The position numbers and the translations under genes were made by a program. Below, piece by piece: positions 28,374 through 37,156 of a stretch of DNA of 64,000 bases (within the stretch, counting starts at the first letter, position 1; the number at the start of each line of letters is the position of its first letter). Source of the DNA: Pseudomonas viridiflava (lineage in GTDB: Bacteria; Pseudomonadota; Gammaproteobacteria; Pseudomonadales; Pseudomonadaceae); assembly GCF_900590755.1 (NCBI RefSeq), contig NZ_UUOC01000001.1, positions 124,001-188,000 on the forward strand. The letters run 5' to 3'. The notes beneath the pieces were generated by a model. It had not been told where the DNA came from. It searched no databases and saw only the letters and a program-made list of their open reading frames with translations.

Positions 28374-29672
28374 TTATTGAAGCGCTGGTTGCGGTGTGGC
28401 GCTGGTTTCGCCACGCAGGCGTGCCAGACCACAAACGCCGAACAGCGACAGGCCCGCCAGCAAAGTAAAGAAAATCGCCAGGGGCAGCCATTGCCCGGCG
28501 TAGTGAGTGGCCAGCAACGTGCCGATGATGGGTGTCGTGCCGCCAGCGATGGCGCAGATCAGTTGATAGGCAATCGAAATGCCGCTGTAGCGCAGATGCG
28601 CCGGGAAGGCCTGGGCCATATAGCCCGCAATCACGGCATACAGCGCCGACAAGGTGACCACTGCCATAGCGATGCCCAAGGTCATCAACGCCAGATTCTG
28701 AGTGCCGACCAGCACAAACATCGGGTAGGGCATGACCATCGACAATAGGGCTGCAAGCTTGAGGAATCGACCTTCGCCAATCCGCTCAGCCAGCAGCGCG
28801 CTCAACGGCTGGGAGATGAATTGCAGGATGGTCACGATGAACAGGCAATCCAGAATCGTCGCCCGGGAAATGCCTTGGTATTGGGTGACGTAGGTGATCA
28901 TGAAGGTGTTGGTGAAGAAGAAACCTGCCGAGCCGATGGTCACGGCGCAGGCAGCGAAGAAAATCTGCCGCCAGCAGGTACGTATCACGTCCAACACCGG
29001 GTATTTGGCGGTCTCGCCTTTCTCGGCCACGGCCTTGAATTCAGGTGACTCGTCGACACCAAAGCGAATCACCAGGCCGATCATCATCAGCACACCGCTG
29101 GCGAGGAACGGCAGACGCCAGCCCCAGTCAGCGAACTCGGCTGGTTCCAGAGATGTCACCAGGCGGAAGGCGATCAGTGCGAGCAGCAACCCTGCCGGGC
29201 TGCCCAGTTGCGCAAAGGAGGCATAGAAGGTTTTGCGGCCCTTGGGTGCGTGCTCGCTGGCCATCAACACCGCGCCGCCCCATTCACCCCCCACCGAGAT
29301 GCCCTGAATAATGCGCAGTGCTACCAAGCCAATCGGTGCCCAGATGCCAGCACTGGCATAGCTGGGTAGCAGGCCGATGCCAGTGGTCGCCAGACCCATC
29401 AACAGCATGGTGAACAGCAGCATTTTCTTGCGACCCAGCCGGTCACCCAAATGGCCAAACACCATCCCGGCCATGGGCCGTGCGATGAAGCCAACAGCAA
29501 AGGTGCCGAATGCGGCCAGAGTACTCAGTGCAGGATCACCCGAGGGGAAGAACACCTGGCCCAGGATCAGTGCAGCCGCAGTGGCGTAGATGTAGAAATC
29601 ATAGAATTCGACGGTGGTCCCGACGAATGCAGCGGCGGCCGCGCGACGCGACTGGTTGCTAGTGGTTTGCAT
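28374..29672 (-). CDS. MHS-family MFS transporter
   Basis: Metabolite:H+ symporter of 432 residues with the same architecture as the protein encoded at 31.9-33.2 kb. Signatures are GTTVEFYDFYIYATAAAL in helix 1, GHLGDRLGRKKML in loop 2/3 and GGEWGGAVLMASEHAP. The ATG at 29670-29672 has AAGGG about 8 bases upstream. It is divergent from a LysR gene that probably controls it, and it lies directly upstream of the aldolase operon on the same strand, with 25 bases between. Confidence 0.88.
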   Translation of the reverse strand: MQTTSNQSRRAAAAAFVGTTVEFYDFYIYATAAALILGQVFFPSGDPALSTLAAFGTFAVGFIARPMAGMVFGHLGDRLGRKKMLLFTMLLMGLATTGIGLLPSYASAGIWAPIGLVALRIIQGISVGGEWGGAVLMASEHAPKGRKTFYASFAQLGSPAGLLLALIAFRLVTSLEPAEFADWGWRLPFLASGVLMMIGLVIRFGVDESPEFKAVAEKGETAKYPVLDVIRTCWRQIFFAACAVTIGSAGFFFTNTFMITYVTQYQGISRATILDCLFIVTILQFISQPLSALLAERIGEGRFLKLAALLSMVMPYPMFVLVGTQNLALMTLGIAMAVVTLSALYAVIAGYMAQAFPAHLRYSGISIAYQLICAIAGGTTPIIGTLLATHYAGQWLPLAIFFTLLAGLSLFGVCGLARLRGETSATPQPALQ

Positions 29673-29781
29673 GCAAGGCCCTTTTATCATTGGCTTTCTG
29701 GCAGGGAGTCAAGACAGATCACGTTGCGCTCTGTGGCGCTTACAGGCTTTATCGCTTACCGTTTATGATTAATCAATTTTC

Positions 29782-29802
29782 TAATACTAATTCTCGGTAT
29801 TA
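29782..29802. promoter_or_regulatory. LysR-type operator candidate
   Basis: TAATAC-N9-GTATTA is a perfect dyad of 6-base arms in the divergent region between the MHS transporter and the LysR gene, 24 bases upstream of the LysR start. It fits the T-N11-A rule for LysR binding. Confidence 0.6.
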
Positions 29803-29825
29803 GCCGCACTACTAATGGTGAGTCG

Positions 29826-30806
29826 ATGAGTGACGACAACGTTATCGAGGCTGAAGGGCAGTGGAAGAGTCGGCGTTTTCTCAATGATCGACTCGACTGG
29901 AACTTGCTGCGCACCTACCTGGCCATCGGTCAGGAGCGCAGTATCAGCCGGGCTGCGGCGCGGCTTTTCGTCACGCAATCAGCGGTCAGTCAGTCGCTCA
30001 AACGCCTGGAAGAGCAGCTCGATTGCGCCTTGATTCTGCGCAGAGGCCCGCGCTTTGACCTGACTCAAGCGGGGGAGGAGGTGTTGACCATCGCGCAGGA
30101 AATGTATGGCAACGTCACACGGCTTGGCACCGCGGTCGAAGATGCAGAAGAAGACGTCGTGGGCAAGGTCCGACTGCTGTCCATCAGCCTGGTGCAGTCA
30201 GCGCTTTACGATGAATTCCTCGCTGATTTTCACCACCAGCACCCTCGGGTAGAGCTGGAGGTGGAGGTGATGCGCAGCTCGGATATTCAAAGTTCGTTGA
30301 ATCAGAAAACCGCCAGCATGGGGGTAGGCCTGTGCCGATTCCCGCAGCCAAAGCTCGAACGTGTGTCGCTGATGCGCCAGCGCTATGCGTTTTTCTGCGG
30401 CAAGCGCCACCGGTTGTTCGGGCAGCGGCGGCTGTCTCTGGAGGAGTTGAAGGGGGAGAATTTTGTCAGCTTCACCAGCGACCAGATCGGCGGCAACCTG
30501 TCATCGTTGACGGTGTTTCGTGATCAGCAGGGCTTTACCGGCAAGGTCGTGGCGTCGTCTTCCAGCTTCGAAGAAATCCGCCGTTTGATCATCGCGGGGT
30601 ACGGCATTGGTTGCCTGCCGGAGCATCTGGTGGACATCGACCTGCACAACGGCCTGATCTGGCGTTTGCCGCCGGCAGAGGGGGTTGTGGATGTTGACGT
30701 GTTCCTCATGTGGAACCGCGAACAACGCATGACCCGGGCTGAAACGGTGTTTCTGGAAGCGTTTCAGCGGGCGATTGATCTTAAGACTCCATCCCATAAC
30801 CTGTAG
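29826..30806 (+). CDS. LysR-family regulator
   Basis: Regulator of 326 residues. The helix-turn-helix spans about 25-82 (RLDWNLLRTYLAIGQERSIS, then RAAARLFVTQSAVSQSLKRL). A substrate-binding domain follows, ending with VFLMWNREQRMTRAETVF. It is a clear paralogue of the regulator encoded at 33.4 kb: both share NDRLDWNLLRT, VMRSSDI, FVSFTSDQIGG or FVTFTSDQIGG, and WNREQRM. It is divergent from an MHS transporter, the likely target along with the aldolase operon. Confidence 0.92.
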   Translation: MSDDNVIEAEGQWKSRRFLNDRLDWNLLRTYLAIGQERSISRAAARLFVTQSAVSQSLKRLEEQLDCALILRRGPRFDLTQAGEEVLTIAQEMYGNVTRLGTAVEDAEEDVVGKVRLLSISLVQSALYDEFLADFHHQHPRVELEVEVMRSSDIQSSLNQKTASMGVGLCRFPQPKLERVSLMRQRYAFFCGKRHRLFGQRRLSLEELKGENFVSFTSDQIGGNLSSLTVFRDQQGFTGKVVASSSSFEEIRRLIIAGYGIGCLPEHLVDIDLHNGLIWRLPPAEGVVDVDVFLMWNREQRMTRAETVFLEAFQRAIDLKTPSHNL

Positions 30807-30829
30807 GAGCCAACTTGTTGGCTCCTACA
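30802..30829. repeat. Single REP hairpin
   Basis: TGTAGGAGCCAACTTGTTGG and the following bases form a nearly perfect self-complementary 28-mer. It lies between the convergent LysR and deacetylase genes, where it may also attenuate read-through. Confidence 0.85.
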
Positions 30830-30839
30830 AGGGGCATGT

Positions 30840-31877
30840 TTACTTCTTGATCGCACTTCCCCAACTCTGCGAACTGTGAAAAAACGCCTGGGCATTGTCT
30901 GCCAGGGTTTCCAGATGGTAGCCGCCTTCCTGCACGATCACGCAGGGCAGACCCAGGCTGCGGATGCGCTCACCCAGGCGTGCGAAGCCTTCGCGGGTCA
31001 CGGCCACCTGGCTCTGGGGATCCAGCTCATAGATATCGAACCCCAGTGATAGCACCAACGCCTGGGCGTCGAAGCCTTTTACCGCCTCCAGCGCCATTTC
31101 CAGTTTGTCCATGAACACCGCTTCACTGGAGCCGTGAGGCATGGGGAAGTTGACGTTGTACCCTGTTCCGGCGCCTGCGCCTTGCTCATCCTCGAAACCG
31201 GCAACCCCAGGGTAGAAGTTCTCCGGATCGCCATGAATGGAGGCGTAAAGCACGTCATCGCGATCGTAGAAGATTTCCTGAATGCCCTGGCCGTGGTGCA
31301 TATCGGTATCCAGCACCGCGACGCGCTCGAACTGCTCGCGTAAAACCTGCGCCGCAACTGCCGCGCTGTTGACGTAGCAGAAACCACCGGCAGCCTCGGC
31401 ACGGGCGTGATGTCCCGGCGGGCGGCACAGGGCGTAGGCGGCAGGTTCGCCATCGAGCACGGCTTTGGCTGCGGCGACTGCGCTTTGCGCTGACCAGTAG
31501 GCGGAACGCCAGGTGTTTTCGCCGACCGGGCAACTGCCATCCGCCAGATAGCGCGCCGCCTGAGCGAGAATGCCGCGCAGGGCATTGGGTTCACGGACGA
31601 AGATGTTGGACATCACCTCATCGCCCCAATCCTCGGGCATTTGTTTCCAGTTGGCGTGGGCACTTTCCAGAAACGTCAGGTAAGCCGCGCTGTGTACGGC
31701 CAGTAACGGTTCGAGGCCAAAATCCGCAGGTTCCTGGATGGCGAACCCGAGGGTGTCTACCGCCTGCAGCAGGTTTTGCGCGCGCTGGGGGACTTCCTGT
31801 GGCGTGCGCATTTGCCCGCGTGAGTAATAGCTTTTCGGGAAGTGCAGCAGTTGTTCCGGGTGAAAGAAACTGAGCAT
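30840..31877 (-). CDS. Acetylpolyamine amidohydrolase-like histone deacetylase family protein
   Basis: Zinc deacetylase of 345 residues in the arginase/deacetylase superfamily. It has the charge-relay His156-His157 (RPPGHHA) and zinc ligands Asp192, His194 (DTDMHH) and Asp281 (GFDIYE). A terminal EGGYHLE holds the transition-state Tyr. Its N-terminal loop and GLEPLLAVHSAAYL resemble bacterial acetylpolyamine amidohydrolases more than histone deacetylases, so an acetylated polyamine or small amide substrate is likely. It lies 31 bases after the MHS transporter of the neighbouring LysR module on the same strand and is probably cotranscribed with it, so that transporter may import its substrate. 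Confidence 0.87.
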   Translation of the reverse strand: MLSFFHPEQLLHFPKSYYSRGQMRTPQEVPQRAQNLLQAVDTLGFAIQEPADFGLEPLLAVHSAAYLTFLESAHANWKQMPEDWGDEVMSNIFVREPNALRGILAQAARYLADGSCPVGENTWRSAYWSAQSAVAAAKAVLDGEPAAYALCRPPGHHARAEAAGGFCYVNSAAVAAQVLREQFERVAVLDTDMHHGQGIQEIFYDRDDVLYASIHGDPENFYPGVAGFEDEQGAGAGTGYNVNFPMPHGSSEAVFMDKLEMALEAVKGFDAQALVLSLGFDIYELDPQSQVAVTREGFARLGERIRSLGLPCVIVQEGGYHLETLADNAQAFFHSSQSWGSAIKK

Positions 31878-31908
31878 GGAATGTTCCTCATTCTAATAGG
31901 GTGGCCAA

Positions 31909-33234
31909 TCAGGCTTCGCGAGCGGTTTCCAGTCTGAAAGCAGTGGCATGCCGCTGTGCCAGGGCCAATACACAGATCAGTGAAGTCCCGGCGATCAGGG
32001 TGTAGAACACCGCCATCGGCCACCATTGACCAGGATAGGAGTGCGCCAGCCAGGTGCCGATCAAAGGCGTCAGGCCACCGGCCAGCGCACCACAGACCTG
32101 ATACGCGAGGGAGATGGCCGTGTAGCGCACGCGGGTTTCGAACATGCCGCTGACGTAACCGGCGATCACCGCATAGAACGACGCCATGCACACCACAGCC
32201 AGAGCAATCCCGACAATGATCAACGGCGCCTGGCCACTGCTGACGAGGATGAACATCGGGTAGGGCGACGCCATGGCCAGAATTGTCACGGCGCAGAGGA
32301 AACGCGTCGCGCCGATTTTCTCGGCAATCCAGGCGGCAATGGGCTGGATGCAGAACTGGATGATCGCCACCACGAACAGGCATTCAAGAATCAGCGACCG
32401 AGGCAGGCCCAGTTGCTGGGTGCTGTAGGCGATCATGAAGGTGTTGGTGAAATACACGCCGGCGATGCCCAGGGTATTGGCACCAATACACAGCAGGAGA
32501 GGGCGCCAGGAAGTCTTGAGCACTTCCAGTACCGGCGCCTGTTGCTTGCGTCCGGACTTGACGAAGTCCAGCCGCGCTTGTTCTTTGTTATCCAGAAACT
32601 CAGGAGACTCGTTCACGCCCAGGCGAATCGCCAGCCCAACGATCAACAAGGCTGCGCTGGCCAGGAACGGCAGACGCCAGCCCCAGCTCATCAAGTCCTC
32701 TTCCGGTAAACGCGTCACCGCACTGAAGGCCAGCAGCGAGAGGATCAAACCTGCCGGGCTGCCCAATTGTGCGAAAGAAGCAAAGAAATTGCGTCGGCCT
32801 TTAGGGGCGTGTTCGCCCGCCATCAGCACCGCGCCGCCCCATTCGCCGCCCACGGCAATGCCTTGCACCACTCGCAGCAGGATCAACAAAACGGGAGCCG
32901 CAGCGCCGATCTGCGCATAGGTCGGCAGCAGGCCGATGCAGACGGTCACCACGCCCATCATCACCAGGGTAATGACCAACGACTTCTTGCGACCTATTCG
33001 GTCACCGATATGACCGAACACCACGCCACCCAAAGGGCGGGCAAAGAAGCCCACGGCAAAGGTACCGAAGGCGGCCATGGTGCTGAACAGTTTGTCTTCG
33101 GAGGGGAAAAAAAGCTGACCGAATACCAGTGCGGCAGCGGTGGCATAGATATAAAAGTCGTACCACTCGATCATGGTCCCGACGAATGCGGCAGCAGCAG
33201 CCCGGCGCGGTTGCGGGGAAGCAGAAAGCTTCAT
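31909..33234 (-). CDS. MHS-family MFS transporter
   Basis: Metabolite:H+ symporter of 441 residues. It shares with the member at 28.4-29.7 kb the N-terminal RRAAAAAFVGT and the YDFYIYATAAAL helix, plus GGEWGGAVLMAGEHAPKGR. The ATG at 33232-33234 has GGAG 6 bases upstream. It is divergent from its own LysR gene and is followed by the deacetylase gene. An acetylated amine is one possible substrate, which is inference from context only. Confidence 0.88.
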   Translation of the reverse strand: MKLSASPQPRRAAAAAFVGTMIEWYDFYIYATAAALVFGQLFFPSEDKLFSTMAAFGTFAVGFFARPLGGVVFGHIGDRIGRKKSLVITLVMMGVVTVCIGLLPTYAQIGAAAPVLLILLRVVQGIAVGGEWGGAVLMAGEHAPKGRRNFFASFAQLGSPAGLILSLLAFSAVTRLPEEDLMSWGWRLPFLASAALLIVGLAIRLGVNESPEFLDNKEQARLDFVKSGRKQQAPVLEVLKTSWRPLLLCIGANTLGIAGVYFTNTFMIAYSTQQLGLPRSLILECLFVVAIIQFCIQPIAAWIAEKIGATRFLCAVTILAMASPYPMFILVSSGQAPLIIVGIALAVVCMASFYAVIAGYVSGMFETRVRYTAISLAYQVCGALAGGLTPLIGTWLAHSYPGQWWPMAVFYTLIAGTSLICVLALAQRHATAFRLETAREA

Positions 33235-33325
33235 GTAACACTCCATTGGTTAGTTTTGTTGGCAGGAGAAAGGGCGAGGCGATGCCACTCTGTTGGCGGC
33301 TGTGAAATGATTTTTTGCTCTTTGA

Positions 33326-33356
33326 GCATAATCAGTCAAATTTCTATTTATTATGC
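33326..33356. promoter_or_regulatory. LysR-type operator candidate
   Basis: GCATAAT-N17-ATTATGC is a perfect 7-base dyad in the divergent region between the MHS transporter and the second LysR gene. It differs in sequence from the dyad of the paralogous module at 29782-29802. Confidence 0.5.
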
Positions 33357-33390
33357 GAACTATAAACAGGAATTATCATTGAGGCCGGCC

Positions 33391-34332
33391 GTGACAGAAC
33401 CTTCGCGCGACATCCCTTCCTTACTTAATGACCGCCTTGACTGGAATCTGCTGCGCACCTTTCGGGTCATTGGTCAGGAGCTGAGCATCAGCCGGGCGGC
33501 CGCACGGATGCACCTGACCCAGCCCGCGGTCAGCCAGGCCCTCAAACGCCTCGAAGAACAACTGGGCTGCCAGCTCATCGCCCGCCGTGGACCACGCTTT
33601 GACCTCACTGAAGCGGGGGTGAAGATCTTCGCCCTGGCCGGTGAGATGTATGGCCACGTGTCCGAAGTAAGTCACTCTCTACACATGCCGGGTGACGAGG
33701 TGATCGGCAAAGTCCGGTTGCTGATGATCAGCCGCATTGTCTCGACCCACTTCGATAATTTCCTCACCGAGTTCCACCGCAGCCACCCACGTGTGGATCT
33801 TGAGGTGGATGTAATGCGCAGCTCGGACATTGTCAGCGCGCTGCTTGAAAAGACCGCAACCCTGGGGCTGAGCCTCAATCGCCGGCCGCAACCTCGTCTG
33901 GAACAACGCCTGTTCAAGCGTCAGCGCTATGTTTTTTTCTGCGGCCGCAATCACCCTCTGTATGGCCGCACGGACCTCAGCCAGAGCGATCTGCAATCGG
34001 AAAACTTCGTCACTTTCACCAGCGACCAGATCGGCGGAATGTTGTCGCCCCTGACTATCTTTCGCGACCAACAGGGGTTCTCCGGCAGGATCGTCGCGTC
34101 GTCATCGAGCCTCGATGAAGTCAGGCGCCTGGTGATTGCCGGACTTGGTTTGGGCTGCTTGCCGGAGCACGTGGTGGAGGATGACGTTGAACGGGGTTTG
34201 TTGTGGCGCGTCCCGCCCCTGGACGGGGTCGCAGATGTGGATATTCACCTGCTGTGGAATCGGGAACAACGCATGAGCCGGGCGGAAACGGTGTTTATTG
34301 AAGGCTTGGCAGCGCGTCTGGAAAACACCTGA
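33391..34332 (+). CDS. LysR-family regulator, paralogue of the one at 29.8 kb
   Basis: Regulator of 313 residues with an N-terminal helix-turn-helix (SISRAAARMHLTQPAVSQAL) and a two-lobed effector domain. The GTG at 33391 is chosen because GAGG lies 6 bases upstream and the N-terminus then aligns with its paralogue; the frame is open for another 208 codons upstream but that stretch is antisense to the transporter gene and not credible. It is divergent from the MHS-deacetylase unit. Confidence 0.9.
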   Translation: MTEPSRDIPSLLNDRLDWNLLRTFRVIGQELSISRAAARMHLTQPAVSQALKRLEEQLGCQLIARRGPRFDLTEAGVKIFALAGEMYGHVSEVSHSLHMPGDEVIGKVRLLMISRIVSTHFDNFLTEFHRSHPRVDLEVDVMRSSDIVSALLEKTATLGLSLNRRPQPRLEQRLFKRQRYVFFCGRNHPLYGRTDLSQSDLQSENFVTFTSDQIGGMLSPLTIFRDQQGFSGRIVASSSSLDEVRRLVIAGLGLGCLPEHVVEDDVERGLLWRVPPLDGVADVDIHLLWNREQRMSRAETVFIEGLAARLENT

Positions 34333-34453
34333 TTCGGGCTTTGCAGTTCCGGCGTTGATACCGTGAGGTTATCGGTTATTGAATATTTGTCATTGGAGTT
34401 TATCGCTGGCAACACCTAGCGTGAGGGCTTCGCTGAACAGGAAACCAATAATA

Positions 34454-35635
34454 ATGTCGATAAAACTCACCCCTGCGAACACACTCCCGGCTGATGGTCT
34501 GGCGGGCACTCTGATTGGTCGCGCATGGATTCCAGGGGCCGTTTCAGGCCCATCGCCAGTGGTCATCCGCCCGGAAGGGGTGTTCGATCTGTCAGGGCAT
34601 TTCCCGACCCTGACTGACTTGCTGGAGCACGGCGAGCCGCTAAGCGCTGTGCGTGCAGCAGCAGGCACTCGGGTTGCCAGTATCGAAGCGTTGCTGGAAA
34701 ACTCTCATCCCAATCCGGATACGACAAAACCCTACCTGCTGCCACCGGTTGATCTACAAGTGATCAAAGCCGCCGGGGTGACGTTCGCGGCCAGCATGAT
34801 CGAGCGGGTTATCGAGGAGCAGGCCGGGGGCGACGCCGCCAAAGCCGAGGCAGTACGTGCCGTGGTGCACGATGCCATCGGCGACAATCTGCGCACCATC
34901 AAGCCCGGATCCGAGCAGGCCATGCGACTCAAGGCATTGCTGATCGAGCAGGGGATGTGGTCACAGTATCTGGAAGTGGGCATTGGCCCGGACGCCGAAA
35001 TCTTTACGAAGGCGCCGATTCTGGCAGCGGTTGGCAGCGGTTGCGAAGTGGGCATTCATCCCAAGTCGCACTGGAACAACCCTGAGCCGGAAATCGTGCT
35101 CACCGTCAACAGCCGTGGCCAGATCCACGGTGCCACGTTGGGCAACGATGTGAACCTGCGGGACTTTGAAGGTCGAAGTGCGCTACTGCTGAGCAAGGCC
35201 AAAGACAACAATGCTTCATGCTCACTCGGGCCCTTCGTGCGGCTGTTTGACGAAACCTTCAGCCTCGACGACGTGCGCAATTGTGTTGTGGATCTGGAAG
35301 TGCGCGGCTTGGACGGTTACGTGATGCGCGGCTCCAGTTCCATGGATCAGATCAGCCGCGACCCTGCCGACCTTGCCGGGCAGACCCTGAACGCCAATCA
35401 CCAATACCCCGACGGCTTCGTGCTGTTCCTGGGTACGTTGTTCGCCCCCACGGAAGACCGCGACCATCCCGGCGGAGGTTTCACTCACAAGCTTGGTGAC
35501 CAGGTCACTATCAGCAGTCCGCTACTGGGTAGCCTGCAAAACATCGTCACCCACAGCAGTGACGCCCAGCGCTGGAGCTTCGGGGTAAACGCCCTGTTCC
35601 AGAATCTGGCAGCGCGAGGGCTTTTGAAACACTGA
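34454..35635 (+). CDS. FAH-family protein, probable 2-keto-3-deoxy-pentonate dehydratase
   Basis: Fumarylacetoacetate-hydrolase-fold protein of 393 residues. The metal-binding Glu-x-Glu is in PEPEIVLTVNSRG, followed by GNDVNLRDFEGRSALLLSKAKD. Length and the extended N-terminal domain fit the XylX/KdxD group, which dehydrates 2-keto-3-deoxy-pentonates to 2-oxoglutarate semialdehyde. The adjacent XylD-like dehydratase makes this assignment more likely than a true fumarylacetoacetase. The ATG at 34454 has AGGA about 10 bases upstream. A transporter and the dehydratase follow on the same strand. Confidence 0.75.
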   Translation: MSIKLTPANTLPADGLAGTLIGRAWIPGAVSGPSPVVIRPEGVFDLSGHFPTLTDLLEHGEPLSAVRAAAGTRVASIEALLENSHPNPDTTKPYLLPPVDLQVIKAAGVTFAASMIERVIEEQAGGDAAKAEAVRAVVHDAIGDNLRTIKPGSEQAMRLKALLIEQGMWSQYLEVGIGPDAEIFTKAPILAAVGSGCEVGIHPKSHWNNPEPEIVLTVNSRGQIHGATLGNDVNLRDFEGRSALLLSKAKDNNASCSLGPFVRLFDETFSLDDVRNCVVDLEVRGLDGYVMRGSSSMDQISRDPADLAGQTLNANHQYPDGFVLFLGTLFAPTEDRDHPGGGFTHKLGDQVTISSPLLGSLQNIVTHSSDAQRWSFGVNALFQNLAARGLLKH

Positions 35636-35684
35636 TCAGCAAGATCAGATTGCCCCCCTAATAAAAATAAAAGCGAGGCTCACC

Positions 35685-37091
35685 ATGAACACTGAAGCCA
35701 GCGATTCAACTACCGTTACGCCTGACCCGAAACAACTGCGACGCGCCATCTTCACCGGCGCGGTCGGCAGCGCCCTTGAATACTATGACTTCGCTATTTA
35801 TGGGCTGGCCTCTGCGCTGGTCTTTGGTCATATCTTCTTCCCGTCCCTGGGCACTACCGGCGCGTTGCTCGCCAGCTTTGCCACTTACGGGGCGGGCTTT
35901 TTGGCGCGGCCGTTCGGTGGGTTGTTCTTCGGCTCACTGGGTGATCGCAAAGGCCGCAAGCTTGTGCTGTTGCTGACCATCGGGTTAATGGGACTGGCGA
36001 CAACCTTGATCGGTCTGCTACCCACAGGCAGCGTCGGTGCGGTGCTGCTGGTGTTTCTGCGTTTGCTGCAGGGCTTCGGCGCCGGGGCAGAACAGACCGG
36101 CGCTGCGACATTAATGGCCGAACTTGCACCGCCCAAGCGCCGAGGGTTTTACGCCGCTCTGCCGTTCATAGGCGTGTTCACCGGCCTGGCGATGGCGACC
36201 ATCACTTTCCGCATCATGCAGGCGGTGCTGACTCAGGAGGAGATTCTTGCCTGGGGCTGGCGTCTGCCATTTCTGGCCAGCATCGTGCTGATTGTCATGG
36301 CCATCTGGATCCGCCTGAAACTCAAGGAAAGCCCGGTGTTCAAGGATCTGGCCGAGTCGAAGAATGTCATCCAGTCGCCCATGCGTGCGGTGCTTAAAGG
36401 CGCTCGGCGTCCGCTACTGGCGACCAGCTTGATGCGCCTGGCGGAAACCGGTTGCTCGACGCTCTACACCACAGTGGCCATTGCCTTTCTCACCGGCTAC
36501 GCCATGAAGCAGGGCGCGGCCAGCAATGCCAACTTCGCCACCATCGGTACCAACGCAGTGCTGATCGCGAGTATCGCGAGTGTCATTACTACACCGTTGT
36601 TTGGCGCGTTGTCTGACCGGATAGGGCGTTTGGCGGTGTATCGCGCTGGCGCTATCTTCACCGCGCTCTGGGCGCTGCCGGCCTGGTGGATGATCGACAC
36701 GGGGAATCCGACCCTGGTGTCGATCGCGGTCATCGGAGGCTTTGCGCTCGGTGCCAACAGCATGCTCGGCGCCCAGTGCGCGCACTTCACCGAGTTGTTC
36801 GGCAATCGTTATCGCTACTCCGGGGTGGCACTGTCCCGCGAAGTGGGGGCGATGTTGTCCGGCGGTATTGCGCCGATTCTGGGGATTTTCCTGGTCGGGA
36901 TGGCGGGCGGCGCGTACTGGGTGCTGGCGGTGTACACCATCGTGCTGGCGGTCCTGACCCTGATCGGCACGCTGCTCTCCATCGAGACCCGTGGCCGCAG
37001 CCTGACTGATCTGACGGACGCGGTTGGCAGTGGCGCCGTGCTCAGCGAAGAAGAAATTCGCACACAAAAGCAAGCGGGCGTCATTGCCTGA
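35685..37091 (+). CDS. MHS-like MFS transporter, probable sugar-acid importer
   Basis: Membrane protein of 468 residues and 12 helices with GSALEYYDFAIYGLASAL in helix 1 and SLGDRKGRKLVL in loop 2/3. These are variants of the MHS signatures; the helix 5 region (GAGAEQTGAATLMAELAP) departs from the GGEWGGA form of the other three members, suggesting a different substrate. Placed between the FAH and dehydratase genes with a GAGG site before its ATG, it most likely imports the pentonate they degrade. Confidence 0.85.
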   Translation: MNTEASDSTTVTPDPKQLRRAIFTGAVGSALEYYDFAIYGLASALVFGHIFFPSLGTTGALLASFATYGAGFLARPFGGLFFGSLGDRKGRKLVLLLTIGLMGLATTLIGLLPTGSVGAVLLVFLRLLQGFGAGAEQTGAATLMAELAPPKRRGFYAALPFIGVFTGLAMATITFRIMQAVLTQEEILAWGWRLPFLASIVLIVMAIWIRLKLKESPVFKDLAESKNVIQSPMRAVLKGARRPLLATSLMRLAETGCSTLYTTVAIAFLTGYAMKQGAASNANFATIGTNAVLIASIASVITTPLFGALSDRIGRLAVYRAGAIFTALWALPAWWMIDTGNPTLVSIAVIGGFALGANSMLGAQCAHFTELFGNRYRYSGVALSREVGAMLSGGIAPILGIFLVGMAGGAYWVLAVYTIVLAVLTLIGTLLSIETRGRSLTDLTDAVGSGAVLSEEEIRTQKQAGVIA

Positions 37092-37156
37092 CGCTGCTGC
37101 TGTGAAGCAAACAGATTTGCCTGACTGACCCTTTTAATTACAAGAGAGAACGGATC

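Noticed and set aside
32767-33390. An N-terminal extension of the second LysR regulator by about 208 codons
   Set aside because: The stretch is antisense to the MHS transporter and crosses the divergent promoter. The GTG at 33391 with GAGG gives a normal-length LysR protein.
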